Part shown: positions 43,933 to 53,670 of the stretch, piece after piece
Layout of the letters: every line of letters begins with the position of its first letter
Numbering within the stretch: position 1 is the first letter of the stretch
NCBI GenBank assembly: GCA_003443635.1
Contig: CP031964.1
Location: forward strand, 2,388,321-2,452,320
Reading direction: 5' to 3'
DNA: 64,000 nucleotides
Origin: Flavobacteriaceae bacterium
GTDB taxonomy: Bacteria > Bacteroidota > Bacteroidia > Flavobacteriales > Flavobacteriaceae
Notes under the pieces: model-generated
The model's database searches: none
What the model saw: only the letters and a program-made list of their open reading frames with translations
Told to the model about the DNA's origin: nothing
Position numbers and translations under genes: made by a program

Positions 43933-44712
43933 CTAGATATTCAATTTCTTTGAGAATTCTTTTTTATAACTCTTACTAATCCTGAATAACTTTCCATCTT
44001 TCATCTTAACATCCATTTCACCAAAACTAGAGTTTATAATTTCATGCATATACTCCAAATTGATTATTGTAGATCTGTGAATTCTAATAAAGTTATTATT
44101 GTTAATCTCTAAAATTAAATTGGCAAGAGACCTCCTGACAAGATGTTTTTTATCTTCTGAAAAAATCTCTGCATAGTAACCTGATGCAGTTATATATTTA
44201 ATATCTTCGATTTTTAAAAAAGAAATTTTGTTTCCTAACTTAATTGGAATTGATTGTAGCGCATGAGTATCTTTAAGTTTATTCTCCCTTTGTTCTATTG
44301 TTTCTAATAACTGAATTAAGTTATCACTAGATTGCCTCTTTTTTAATCTAATCTGTTCAGTTACTTTCGATATTGACTCAAAAAACCTTTCATCTTTGAA
44401 TGGTTTTAATAAATAATCAAATGCAAAACTATCAAAAGCCTTTATTGCATAATTGTCATAAGCAGTAACAAAAATTATGGTTGGTAATTTCTCTGTTCTC
44501 AATTTTTCTAAAACATCAAAACCAGTCATATCCTTCATTTCTATATCTAGAAAGATTAAATCTGGTTTTAAATTCTCTATTTCTATGATAGCTTGCTCAC
44601 CATTAGAACATTGAGATAACAATTTAAACTCTGAAACTTCATCTATCAAATTTGCTAAGCGTTTTCTAGCTAAATGTTCATCATCAATTATTATAACTTT
44701 TATTGGTGTCAT
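43933..44712 (-). CDS. LytTR-type response regulator
   Basis: The start at 44712 (MTPIKVIIIDDEHLAR) is chosen over an upstream ATG at 44805 whose extra 31 residues do not belong to a receiver. 259 residues: receiver with Asp in FLDIEMKDMTGF and LLKPFKDERF, a linker with a charged helix, then LytTR (YITASGYYAEIF, IRIHRSTIINL, FRISKSYKKEF). Paired with the kinase downstream. Likely target group: M28, NTF2-like and CPBP genes on the same strand. Confidence 0.92.
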   Translation of the reverse strand: MTPIKVIIIDDEHLARKRLANLIDEVSEFKLLSQCSNGEQAIIEIENLKPDLIFLDIEMKDMTGFDVLEKLRTEKLPTIIFVTAYDNYAIKAFDSFAFDYLLKPFKDERFFESISKVTEQIRLKKRQSSDNLIQLLETIEQRENKLKDTHALQSIPIKLGNKISFLKIEDIKYITASGYYAEIFSEDKKHLVRRSLANLILEINNNNFIRIHRSTIINLEYMHEIINSSFGEMDVKMKDGKLFRISKSYKKEFSKKLNI

Positions 44713-44989
44713 TTTTAATATATATGAGTATAATATAAAGAAAAACAAATTATTTTTTTTAATATCACATTTGGAAGAAATTAAATCAGAATATAAACGG
44801 TACAAATCAATATTATAGCATTTTAGATCATAAAACTTCTATTTTGAATCAAAAAAAACAAATCAGCATCTAAAGACTCTAACTTAATACTTTCAAAGCT
44901 GTTATTTACAAATCTTAATAAGATATTTTTATTAGCTTTTAAACAGTTGATTTTTTAATTATCTCTTGTAATAATTACAAAGCAATCCT

Positions 44990-45508
44990 ATGGATAGAAG
45001 AAAATTTGTCGAGAAATCAATACTTTTTAGTTGTAGCGTTGCAGTCTTATCGTCTTGTAAGGCAACGAATTCACTAACTGCGGAATTTGTAAAAAATCCA
45101 TTAGATATAGAAATTACAAGAGAGTTTGTTTATTATGCGCATTCTGATTTAACCATGGTGAAGCAACTCTTTAATAAGTTTCCGCATATTATAAATTCAA
45201 CTGTGGATTGGGGAGATGGTGATTTTGAATCTGCCTTGGGAGCTGCTAGCCATGTTGGTAATGAAGGCATTGCTAACTACTTAATTGAACAGGGTGCACG
45301 ATCAGATATATTTACAATGGCAATGTTAGGTTTAACGGACAACGTCATTAATTATTTAGAAAAATTTCCTGACACAATTAATTGTATAGGACCACACGGT
45401 TATACATTATTGCATCATTCGGAGATTGGTGTGAAAAGTCAAGATTTATCAAACTATCTAATAAACAAAGGATTGAAAGATAAATTTATAAAGACTTTTA
45501 AAAAGTAA
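44990..45508 (+). CDS. Secreted ankyrin-repeat protein
   Basis: 172 residues. The N-terminus MDRRKFVEKSILFSCSVAVLSSC combines a twin-arginine-like pair with a lipobox (Cys23), so it is probably a lipoprotein. Two to three ankyrin repeats follow: ESALGAASHVGNEGIANYLIEQGAR, FTMAMLGLTDNVINYLEKF, GYTLLHHSEIGVKSQDLSNYLINKG. It is likely a protein-binding surface component. It is first in the plus-strand group up to 50780. Confidence 0.78.
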   Translation: MDRRKFVEKSILFSCSVAVLSSCKATNSLTAEFVKNPLDIEITREFVYYAHSDLTMVKQLFNKFPHIINSTVDWGDGDFESALGAASHVGNEGIANYLIEQGARSDIFTMAMLGLTDNVINYLEKFPDTINCIGPHGYTLLHHSEIGVKSQDLSNYLINKGLKDKFIKTFKK

Positions 45509-45564
45509 AATCTAATTGATCTAAGAACTTTAATAGAAAATGTATTCAAACAAATAATTTTAAA

Positions 45565-46110
45565 ATGATGAAAATAAATTACAAATGCTTTTTTCTCTTT
45601 TTTTCTTTAATTGTTGTATCAATGTATTCTTTCGCTCAAAAGACAGATTACACCTGTCAAAACCGTGTATATGATTATTTAAAAACTACTATAGGTATGT
45701 GGAATGTTATAACCAAAGACCGGACATCACCAGGAGTATATGAAAACAACAAAGGTAAATCTAATATTACAAATTTAATAGAGGGTTGTGGGATTAAAGA
45801 GTCTTATCGCGGCAAATATAAAGATAAAAACTATGCAAGAGAGGTAATGATTGTTGGGCAAGATTCCATTAGTGTTGAAATGTCTGCGTTAGATTCTGAA
45901 CATGGATCATTTTCAATCTTGAATGGTAAAGTTGAAAATGACAAACTAGTAATTTATTGGTTTAGAAATAAAGATGTAAAAAAACTACAATCAAAATATA
46001 TTCTTTCCATTGAGAATAAAGACAAATTTGAGTTTTCTTCATATTTATCAACAGATTACGGAAAAAATTGGGCTCTTACACATGAAAGAATTTACAGTAG
46101 AATAGACTAA
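45565..46110 (+). CDS. Secreted lipocalin-like protein (DUF1579-like)
   Basis: 181 residues, signal peptide ending SMYSFAQ. A beta-barrel pattern: TTIGMWNVITKDRTSPGVYENNKGKS, IEGCGIKESYRGKYKDKNYAREVMI, a C-terminal hairpin YLSTDYGKNWALTHER. This resembles DUF1579-type lipocalins, moderate confidence. A decayed relative lies at 49067-49224. The next gene starts five bases after its stop. Confidence 0.65.
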   Translation: MMKINYKCFFLFFSLIVVSMYSFAQKTDYTCQNRVYDYLKTTIGMWNVITKDRTSPGVYENNKGKSNITNLIEGCGIKESYRGKYKDKNYAREVMIVGQDSISVEMSALDSEHGSFSILNGKVENDKLVIYWFRNKDVKKLQSKYILSIENKDKFEFSSYLSTDYGKNWALTHERIYSRID

Positions 46111-46115
46111 AACTA

Positions 46116-47255
46116 ATGATTCTGAAAACACAATATGTGAGTATAAGTAACTATAAAAAACTACTGGCAATAATATGTCTAACATATTCATTGGGTTTAG
46201 TCTCAAAAGCTAATTCACAAAGTAGATTCCCTTCTCAATTAGCTACAGATTTGCAATTTGAATTAGATAATTGGGCTAAAGACTCAAATCACATAGGAGT
46301 AAGTGCTTCAGTTATTCTAAAAGATGGATCTCAATGGACAGGTACCTCAGGTATTTCTGCATTAGGCAAAGATTTAAAAGAAGATGAATTAATATGGATA
46401 GCTAGTATTACTAAAACAATAACTGGAGCAATTATTCTAAAGTTGTATGAAGAAAATAAGCTCAGTTTGAATGACTCAATAGCACAATGGCTACCAGTAA
46501 TGAAAAACATAGATCCTAAAATTACTATTAAACAACTTTTGAATCACACCAATGGTCTTAGTAATTATACGAGAAATCCAAAATTATCTAAAGATATACA
46601 AAATGATTCAACTCATATTTTTACAGCTAATGAGTTAATGTCTTATGTTGGTCCAAAAGAATTTGACGCTGGCGAAAAAACCCAATACACAAACACAGCT
46701 TTTGTACTTCTAGGAATGATTGCAGAAAGTGTTACAAAAAAAACAATATATGTATTGTACAAAGAAATGATTTGGGAACCACTAGGGCTTACAGATATTT
46801 TCCTTCCAGGTTATGAATCAACTGAAAATTCCGTAGCAACTGCATGGTTGAGATTATCTGATAAGTTCGAACCTATAGAGCCGCTTAACAACATGTCTCT
46901 ATTATCAATTGGTTATTCAGCATTTGGCCTATTGTCCAATACAAAAACAATAGCGAAATGGGGACATACTCTATTTAGAGATTATTTTATAAATGAATCA
47001 ACATATGAAGAAATGTTGACTTTTGTCCCTGCTGCCGGTAACATTTATGGAGAATCTGGAGCAGGTTTAGGAATACGTAAATATAATTTTCTTAATAGAG
47101 AGCAATATGGTCATAGTGGTGGTTCACCTCTAGGCAGCAGCTTAATGTTATACGACCCAACATCTGAAATTACTGTTGTAGTTATTATGAATCAAGGAAG
47201 AAATGCGCAACATTTTCAATTAGCGCCTAAGCTATTAGAGGTTTCATCAAAATGA
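46116..47255 (+). CDS. Secreted serine hydrolase (beta-lactamase/D,D-peptidase fold)
   Basis: 379 residues. Catalytic motifs are complete: SITK (Ser97, Lys100), YTN (Tyr191, Asn193) and HSGG (333-336), plus HTNG near 144. Signal or anchor in residues 15-35. Class C-like hydrolases of this type act on peptidoglycan stem peptides or small esters. It follows the lipocalin-like gene after five bases, so the two are co-transcribed. It is the active counterpart to the degenerate protein at 20622. Confidence 0.92.
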   Translation: MILKTQYVSISNYKKLLAIICLTYSLGLVSKANSQSRFPSQLATDLQFELDNWAKDSNHIGVSASVILKDGSQWTGTSGISALGKDLKEDELIWIASITKTITGAIILKLYEENKLSLNDSIAQWLPVMKNIDPKITIKQLLNHTNGLSNYTRNPKLSKDIQNDSTHIFTANELMSYVGPKEFDAGEKTQYTNTAFVLLGMIAESVTKKTIYVLYKEMIWEPLGLTDIFLPGYESTENSVATAWLRLSDKFEPIEPLNNMSLLSIGYSAFGLLSNTKTIAKWGHTLFRDYFINESTYEEMLTFVPAAGNIYGESGAGLGIRKYNFLNREQYGHSGGSPLGSSLMLYDPTSEITVVVIMNQGRNAQHFQLAPKLLEVSSK

Positions 47256-47304
47256 TTATAAAATAATTTTAATAAAAAACTGATTTAATATTAAATAAAA
47301 AAAT

Positions 47305-49071
47305 ATGACAAAAAATCGCTTTTACAATAGTTTTAATAAAATATTTTCAAAAGCTTTAATAATTATTCTATTAGTAGGCATTTCATTATTAGTATATACA
47401 CAAACAAAGAATACTAAAAGAATGGGGTTATCTACCAATGATTGGAAAGAAGATATCGATTTTCTGGTCAATAAGATAGAGACAGTTCATCCAATGCCCT
47501 TTAATTGGTCAGACAGTGCTTCTTTTTACAAACAAGTTTCCAAATTAGAATTAGCTTTAGATAGTCTTGACACTGAGCAAATTGCATTGAAATTAATGTC
47601 TTTAGTAGCATCTCTTAAAGATGGACATACAAAATTTCATCCTAGTGGTGATAATCAATTGAATAGCTGGTTTCCTATTCGATTTTATCGATTTAGCGAT
47701 GGTATATATATTACTGCTATAACAGAGAAGCATAAGCAAGCAGCTGGTTATAAAGTAATGAGTATTGAAGGGAATGATCCTATTGAAGTACAAGAAGAGC
47801 TTGCATCATTTAGTTCTGTAGAAAATCACTTTGGTTTATTAGAAGAAGTTTTTCTAATGTCAAACGCAGGTATGTTAAAGAAGCTTGGTATAATAGATAA
47901 TTATAATAAAATGACACTATTGGTAAAACCAGATGATGGGGAGATTGAAGAATTACAGATTAAAAGTATAGATGCAGGATTTAATATGGATTGGGAGTTT
48001 AGAGGAGAGATGTATGGTCCGATTCTTAAACCCAACAATAAAGTCAAATACGTTACAGCTTTTGATAAAAAAATTTCTAGAGATTTTATGAACGAACACA
48101 ATGAAATAGAAAAGGGCAATCTTAACCTTCCATTACATCTTCAGTCAAGAATTTCTTGGTGGTCAAAATATCTAAAAAGTGATCAAACGCTTTACTTACA
48201 AATCAACCATGTTCAAAATAGGAGAAATCAAACATTTAGGGAATATTATACAAGAATGTTTGAGGATGCCGATAAACTCGACATCAAAAAATTTGTAATA
48301 GATCTGCGATACAATAGTGGTGGAAATGGTTTACTTGCATATGATTTTATCAAAGAAATAATAAAAAGAGATTATCTACATAAAGAAGGAAAGTTGTTTG
48401 TCATTACTGGAAGAAAAACATTTAGTGCTTCAGTTAGTCACATTCTTCCTGAATTATTCAAATACCTTAACCCAATAATGGTAGGCGAACCTCCATCTGC
48501 ACGATGGAATCATTGTGGTCACCCTATAACATATAATTTACCAAATAGTAAATTTAGAGTAAATATCTCTTCTCGTTATTACCAAGGATCTCATTGGGGT
48601 GACACAACGAGTATTATTCCGGTTAACATTCCAATCCTCACATCATCTAAAGAATATTTCTCTAAGAAAGACCCTCAGTTGGAATTCATAATCGATTTAG
48701 ATACATATAGCGATATAATGAGTATTGCAAAAAACAAAGGAGCAAAGCAAGCCGCTAAAGAATTCCAAGCCATTATAGAAAAATATGGTCATATTAAATG
48801 GTGGAAACCCTTTGAAGAATTCGATATGAATAAATTAGGATATGAATTTTTAAGAAGTGGTAAAATAGATGATGCTATTATTTTATTTGAAATGAATACA
48901 GTTTCATATTCAAAATCTCCAAATGTTTGGGATAGTTTAGGTGATGCTTACAATAAAAAAGGAGATAAAAAAAATACTATTCGATGTTATGAAACTGCTT
49001 TAAAAATTAATCCAGATTACCCTAATTCGGCAATTGCCAAATCAATTTTAAATAAAAATTCAAACTTTTGA
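47305..49071 (+). CDS. S41-family peptidase with C-terminal TPR domain
   Basis: 588 residues. An N-terminal signal or anchor (about 15-33) is followed by a cap and peptidase S41 (C-terminal processing protease) domain: FVIDLRYNSGGNG and the nucleophile Ser374 in KTFSASVSH. The C-terminus (about 500-588) is a TPR array (LGYEFLRSGKIDDAI, PNVWDSLGDAYNKKGDKKNTI). The TPR fusion suggests binding of a protein partner or substrate. 49 bp behind the serine hydrolase. Confidence 0.87.
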   Translation: MTKNRFYNSFNKIFSKALIIILLVGISLLVYTQTKNTKRMGLSTNDWKEDIDFLVNKIETVHPMPFNWSDSASFYKQVSKLELALDSLDTEQIALKLMSLVASLKDGHTKFHPSGDNQLNSWFPIRFYRFSDGIYITAITEKHKQAAGYKVMSIEGNDPIEVQEELASFSSVENHFGLLEEVFLMSNAGMLKKLGIIDNYNKMTLLVKPDDGEIEELQIKSIDAGFNMDWEFRGEMYGPILKPNNKVKYVTAFDKKISRDFMNEHNEIEKGNLNLPLHLQSRISWWSKYLKSDQTLYLQINHVQNRRNQTFREYYTRMFEDADKLDIKKFVIDLRYNSGGNGLLAYDFIKEIIKRDYLHKEGKLFVITGRKTFSASVSHILPELFKYLNPIMVGEPPSARWNHCGHPITYNLPNSKFRVNISSRYYQGSHWGDTTSIIPVNIPILTSSKEYFSKKDPQLEFIIDLDTYSDIMSIAKNKGAKQAAKEFQAIIEKYGHIKWWKPFEEFDMNKLGYEFLRSGKIDDAIILFEMNTVSYSKSPNVWDSLGDAYNKKGDKKNTIRCYETALKINPDYPNSAIAKSILNKNSNF

Positions 49072-49224
49072 AGGAAAAATTGATAATAATAAATTTATCT
49101 GGATCGGTAAATAAGTTAGAAAAGATAGGCTATTGCCTTGTAACGAGTAGAAATCTGAAAAAGTGAGTCGAAAACTACAAATGACATATATCTGTATACT
49201 GATGATGGTAAAACATGGATATAA
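49067..49224 (+). pseudogene. Decayed copy of the lipocalin-like gene at 45565
   Basis: Two short reading-frame pieces match the end of the 45565 protein. FEGKIDNNKFIWIGK (49067-49111) resembles NGKVENDKLVIYW, and YLYTDDGKTWI (49189-49221) resembles YLSTDYGKNWAL. Both pieces end in stops and the sequence between them is not open. The first overlaps the end of the S41 gene. This suggests that a duplicated lipocalin-like gene once lay here. Confidence 0.5.
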
Positions 49225-49280
49225 CTGAGACAAAGATTAGAATACTAAAAGCCATTACAAATCAAATATAAAAGAACATA

Positions 49281-50780
49281 ATGAAATATTGTATGAATAG
49301 TAAATATGGTAAAATGGGAGCTCTAATTATTATAGCATTGATATCGATGAGCTTGTGCACTAATTCCTGTACTCAAAATAAATTGCCAGTCAAGGAAATT
49401 TTAACCTCTGAAGAACTACGGCAAGATTTTTCAGCGCTTAGAGAAATTTTAGAGGAAACTCATCCAGGGCTTTATACTTATAAATCAAAATCAACTATTG
49501 ATTCTATATTCGATTCGAATTATTTGACATTAAATAAAACAATGACAAGAAAAGAGTTTATGTTATTAACGTGCAAAGTTGTTTCGCAAATAGGGGATGG
49601 ACATTTAAAAATAGTTCCTCCCAAAACACAATTAGACTCTTTAGATCTGGGTCGAACTGCTATTCCTTTTAACGTTTATTTAGATAATGACAAATTATAT
49701 GTTAGAAAAAACTATTCTCCTCTTGAAGATAGAGAATTTCGTGGAGCGCAAATTGTTTCTATTAATGATCATTTAATAGAAGATTTTATTCGCGAATATC
49801 TCCAAATATATCCTTCTGACGGAAATAATGTAACCCGTAAATACAGAATACTTTCAAGCTCTCGATATTTTACAAGGTATTTCAGCATGCTATATGGCTA
49901 TTCAGAGCAGTATAACATAGAATATATTCCATTGAACGAAAAAACTATCAAAACAGCAACACTTCAAGGGCTGGATTTTGATGAGTTACTAGAAATATCT
50001 AACAAGAGATACCCTAAAAAAATTGAAGTCCAGAAACCTGCCTACTTTAAAGTAAGCGAGGATAAAAAATACGCTTATCTAAAAGTATATTCTTTTAGCA
50101 AAAGTAATTATAAAAGAAGTAAAATGAGTTTCGAAAAGTTTCTTAAAGCTTCATTCGAAAAAATGAGATCAGATAATGTTCCCAACCTAATTCTTGACCT
50201 CCTTGACAATGGAGGAGGTACAGATGAATATGGGAAAATATTATTTTCTTATTTTGTAAATCAGCCTTTTAACTATTATAAATCATTACGAATGAATAAA
50301 GAAAGTTTTGAAAGCTTTAAATATACAAGTAGACCAAATGCGAAAACTCCAAAGGGAATGTTAAAACCTAATGAAGAAGGAACATTTGACAACATTCAAC
50401 ATCCCAATGTTGGCAGGCAGAACCCATTATCTCCAGTTTTTTCCGGAAATATTTATGTTTTAATAAATGGTAGGTGTTTCTCAACTACAAGTGAATTTTT
50501 ATCTCAACTTCATTTTAATACTGATGCGGTTTTTATTGGTGAGGAAAGCGGGGGCGGTTATTATGGTAATTTTTCTGGCCTAACGCCTGACTTTACCTTA
50601 CCAAATACTAAAGTAAGAATTGAAATTCCATTAATGAATTACAGAATGGCTGTAGAAAATTACCAATATACGGATAGAGGGCTGATTCCAAATTTCATTG
50701 TAAAGCGAACTATAATAGATGAAATAAACAATACCAACCCAGAATTGAACTTCGCAAAAAAACTCATAGAGGGTAAGTAA
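49281..50780 (+). CDS. S41-family peptidase lipoprotein
   Basis: 499 residues. N-terminus with hydrophobic stretch and cysteines (SLCTNSC), probably a lipoprotein. The peptidase S41 domain carries LILDLLDNGGGTDEYG and the nucleophile Ser401 in GRCFSTTSEFL, with GEESGGGYYGN after it. The middle (about 200-250) may be the PDZ-like or cap portion. Probably a periplasmic protease. It ends the plus-strand group; a 560-bp gap follows. Confidence 0.87.
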   Translation: MKYCMNSKYGKMGALIIIALISMSLCTNSCTQNKLPVKEILTSEELRQDFSALREILEETHPGLYTYKSKSTIDSIFDSNYLTLNKTMTRKEFMLLTCKVVSQIGDGHLKIVPPKTQLDSLDLGRTAIPFNVYLDNDKLYVRKNYSPLEDREFRGAQIVSINDHLIEDFIREYLQIYPSDGNNVTRKYRILSSSRYFTRYFSMLYGYSEQYNIEYIPLNEKTIKTATLQGLDFDELLEISNKRYPKKIEVQKPAYFKVSEDKKYAYLKVYSFSKSNYKRSKMSFEKFLKASFEKMRSDNVPNLILDLLDNGGGTDEYGKILFSYFVNQPFNYYKSLRMNKESFESFKYTSRPNAKTPKGMLKPNEEGTFDNIQHPNVGRQNPLSPVFSGNIYVLINGRCFSTTSEFLSQLHFNTDAVFIGEESGGGYYGNFSGLTPDFTLPNTKVRIEIPLMNYRMAVENYQYTDRGLIPNFIVKRTIIDEINNTNPELNFAKKLIEGK

Positions 50781-51344
50781 AGGTTAGTAGACTATAGTAT
50801 TTGAAAACAAAATAACATAATTACGAGGAAGTTTTTTTGATTCTACTCAAAATCAATTTTTATAAGTTTAATTATACACAACTGGGTTTCGGCTGTGAAA
50901 TATACAACTTGTTCTCAAGCTATTCCAACCTTGGACTGAATGATTTATCGCAGAGAACCAACCTTAGTCTAGCTTTTTGTTAAACAAAAAATGCTTAAAT
51001 ATAGGTCAATTAATATAATTCGATTCAGTCTTGAGTAATTTATTCCATTAGGATACATAAAATACTCTTCACCTATTTATAGGTATTTCAATAAAAATGA
51101 TACAAATATGGAGCAAACTATATCAAACTATTTGCCGATACAAAAAATAATTTCATAGTATTCATATATGCTTATAATTAAACAATACAAATTAGAGACA
51201 AATATTTTCAAAATAATTTAAAGTAAAACAAAGTATTTTGCTAAATACAAATTAACCTATAATTAGAAATCTAATTACCTTTTTATGACACTCTCTTAAA
51301 ATTTGAGTAGATTGATTAGTTCTTGTAGATTACTGGAATTTTAT
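50781..51344. other. Intergenic region between convergent groups
   Basis: About 560 bp without a gene I can support. It contains the second copy of the 16-bp repeat (51135-51150) and AACAATACAAAT at 51181-51192. No strong hairpin is seen. The sequence may hold decayed coding remains but none is clear. Confidence 0.45.
51135..51150. repeat. 16-bp repeated intergenic sequence, copy 2
   Basis: CCGATACAAAAAATAA, identical to 38843-38858. The flanking sequence is only partly similar (TTTGCCGATAC here, TTTCCGATAC there). Confidence 0.4.
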
Positions 51345-52235
51345 TTATCTATTCATTTTTAAAAATTCTATATCATTTGAAACAAATGACGGTGCATAAT
51401 TGTAATTTGAGTTAGTGAGCTGTTTAACATTATCTCCATTAGCATCCATAATGTATATATGATGATTATTCCCTTTATTACCTCTTTCGAATACAATTTT
51501 TTTATCATCTGATGACCATCTAGGCCTTCTGTCTATTAGAGGGTGATTGGTAAGTCTGATTTGTTTTTTATCGGTTAAGGTCATCGTGTATAACTCCATA
51601 TTCCCATCAGCATTGCCATAATAGAGTATTGTTTTTCCATCATTAGATAATTGTGGCATTAACTTATCTCCGCTATCATTTGTAAGAGTTTCTTTTTTAG
51701 AACCATCTGGTTTCATTCTCACGATTTGATAGATTCCATTGATTTCAGATGAATAATAAATCATATTATCATTCCCCCAACAAGGCATTGTATCAGATTT
51801 AGAATCATTAGTAAGATTAATAATATTACTACCATCTTTGTTCATCATAAATACTTCACTATTCCCTGCCTTAGAAGAAACGAAAATAATTTTGTCTCCA
51901 TCAGGGGACCATGAAGGACTATATTCAGCACTACTTGAATTTGTTAATTGTTTGTATTCATTTTTGTTTATATCTAACAACCAAATTTTCCACCATCCTA
52001 CTCGTTCTGAAGTAAAAACAATAAAATTCCCATCAGGAGAAATCATCGGACTACTGTCTTTTCTTAGATTATTTGTTATCTGCTTGGTTTTCCCGTTGGC
52101 ATCTACGAGATAAATATTATCTGAATTATTAATTTGTTTTGTATATAAAACTTCATAAGATTGCGCACAAACATTTATAGTATAAATACACATCAGAAAT
52201 ATTAATATTTTAAACTTATTAGTAATTTCTATCAT
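51345..52235 (-). CDS. Secreted PD40 beta-propeller (TolB-like) protein
   Basis: 296 residues, signal peptide (YTINVCAQ). About six PD40 repeats: SPMISPDGNFIVFTSER, SPSWSPDGDKIIFVSS, MPCWGNDNMIYYSS, MPQLSNDGKTILYYGN, RPRWSSDDKKIVFERG. The spacing of about 45 residues matches TolB-type blades. No enzymatic domain is attached. It ends a minus-strand group that includes two similar proteins and an S41 peptidase, two bases behind a small membrane protein. Confidence 0.9.
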   Translation of the reverse strand: MIEITNKFKILIFLMCIYTINVCAQSYEVLYTKQINNSDNIYLVDANGKTKQITNNLRKDSSPMISPDGNFIVFTSERVGWWKIWLLDINKNEYKQLTNSSSAEYSPSWSPDGDKIIFVSSKAGNSEVFMMNKDGSNIINLTNDSKSDTMPCWGNDNMIYYSSEINGIYQIVRMKPDGSKKETLTNDSGDKLMPQLSNDGKTILYYGNADGNMELYTMTLTDKKQIRLTNHPLIDRRPRWSSDDKKIVFERGNKGNNHHIYIMDANGDNVKQLTNSNYNYAPSFVSNDIEFLKMNR

Positions 52236-52236
52236 A

Positions 52237-52566
52237 TTAATTGATTTTTCTTTGTTTTTCTCGGAAATATAAGAACAAAGGGAAGCCTCCTGCTAAACCG
52301 AAAAACAGTGTTAATATCCAAACAAAATATACTAGTTTGATTTTATACTTTTTAGATTCATTGAACGACCAAATAAAAAATACTAAAACAGCAAATAATA
52401 AATCGATAGAAAATATGGAAGAGATCCTGTTTGCAAACATACTATCTAAAGTAGCTTTTGGATTTGTATACAATAGAATGTTACCTGTTTCTATAGATTC
52501 AATAATTACAAAAATTGTTGGCACAATAAAACCTATGACTGCTAATATTAAGTAAAATTTTTTCAT
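52237..52566 (-). CDS. Small membrane protein, unknown function
   Basis: 109 residues with three hydrophobic segments (about 5-22, 50-66, 78-98). No family recognised. It begins 206 bp after the preceding PD40 gene and ends two bases before the next, so it shares at least the last transcript. Possibly an anchor or accessory for the propeller proteins. Confidence 0.6.
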   Translation of the reverse strand: MKKFYLILAVIGFIVPTIFVIIESIETGNILLYTNPKATLDSMFANRISSIFSIDLLFAVLVFFIWSFNESKKYKIKLVYFVWILTLFFGLAGGFPLFLYFREKQRKIN

Positions 52567-52772
52567 CTATTATTATTTTTAGTCACCTATAATTCTGTTT
52601 TTATATTTTTAAAAACCAGCTCGTTCATTTGATAATTTATCATATAAGCAATTTTAAAAAGTAACCATTCCATTAATCAATAAACTTATACGCTGCAACC
52701 TATAAACCTTAATCATCAATAGATTTATAGCGCAACTAAATTATCAGAATCTTGAGCTATTATTTTCATTAT

Positions 52773-53642
52773 TCACTTAAATGACCAAACTGGCCTTTTG
52801 CCTGAAACTAATTCTCTAAACTCGCTTCCGTTTAAATTCATTACCGCTATTTTTTGATTCTTTGAAACGAAAGTAATACTCTTATTATCTGGTGAAAATG
52901 AAACATTTGTATATTCTGCAATTGTTCTTAATTTCTTAATATTTGAGCCATCAGCATTTGCCATCATTAAATCTGAGGCGTTAGATTTCACCAGGCAATA
53001 CGCAATGTATTTTCCATCTTTTGAATATGCTACATTTCTCACTTCGCTATTAGAATGTATTAAAACTACTTTTTCATTTCCATTAATATCTGCTCTAATT
53101 ATATCCCAACCGTTTTTAGAATTTTTACTTGAATAAATAATATACTTACTATCTGGTGACCATTTAGGAAACGCATCATCTTTCCTACTTTTACTAATAT
53201 TTACGACATTACTCCCATCTGCATTCATTCTATAGATTTCGACATTATTAGAGCGAGTTGATTCAAACACGTAGTATTCCCCATCTGGCGAAACAACTGT
53301 ACTCCAAGTACTTGAGCTACCATTTTGAGGCTCTTTTGAAATTCGCTTTACATCAGTTCCATTAGTATTCATTATATAAGTTGACATATAACCGTGATTA
53401 ACAGGGTCGTAAATAAAGGCAACTTTTCCTTCTTTAGTTGTAGAGGCAGATAGACTGATAGGTGTATGTCCCGGCTCTTTAAAATCGGTTAGTTGTTTTA
53501 ACCCAGTTCCGTCTGAATATATGCTATGCAGTTCTCTATTTTTTGTGAAAATTATTTTCTCTTTTAATTGTGCGTATGATTGGATTGTAAATACTAATAA
53601 AAATACTTTTGTTATATATTTTAATACTACTAGTTTTTTCAT
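52773..53642 (-). CDS. Secreted PD40 beta-propeller (TolB-like) protein
   Basis: 289 residues, signal peptide ending SYAQ. PD40 repeats include STVVSPDGEYYVFEST, FPKWSPDSKYIIYSSKN, NVAYSKDGKYIAYCLV, NVSFSPDNKSITFVSK. Each blade is linked by MNADGSN-type turns. The second of three adjacent propellers; 28 bp separates it from the one upstream. Confidence 0.9.
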   Translation of the reverse strand: MKKLVVLKYITKVFLLVFTIQSYAQLKEKIIFTKNRELHSIYSDGTGLKQLTDFKEPGHTPISLSASTTKEGKVAFIYDPVNHGYMSTYIMNTNGTDVKRISKEPQNGSSSTWSTVVSPDGEYYVFESTRSNNVEIYRMNADGSNVVNISKSRKDDAFPKWSPDSKYIIYSSKNSKNGWDIIRADINGNEKVVLIHSNSEVRNVAYSKDGKYIAYCLVKSNASDLMMANADGSNIKKLRTIAEYTNVSFSPDNKSITFVSKNQKIAVMNLNGSEFRELVSGKRPVWSFK

Positions 53643-53670
53643 GTTTTAATTCCTTTTAAGTTTCTTTACA

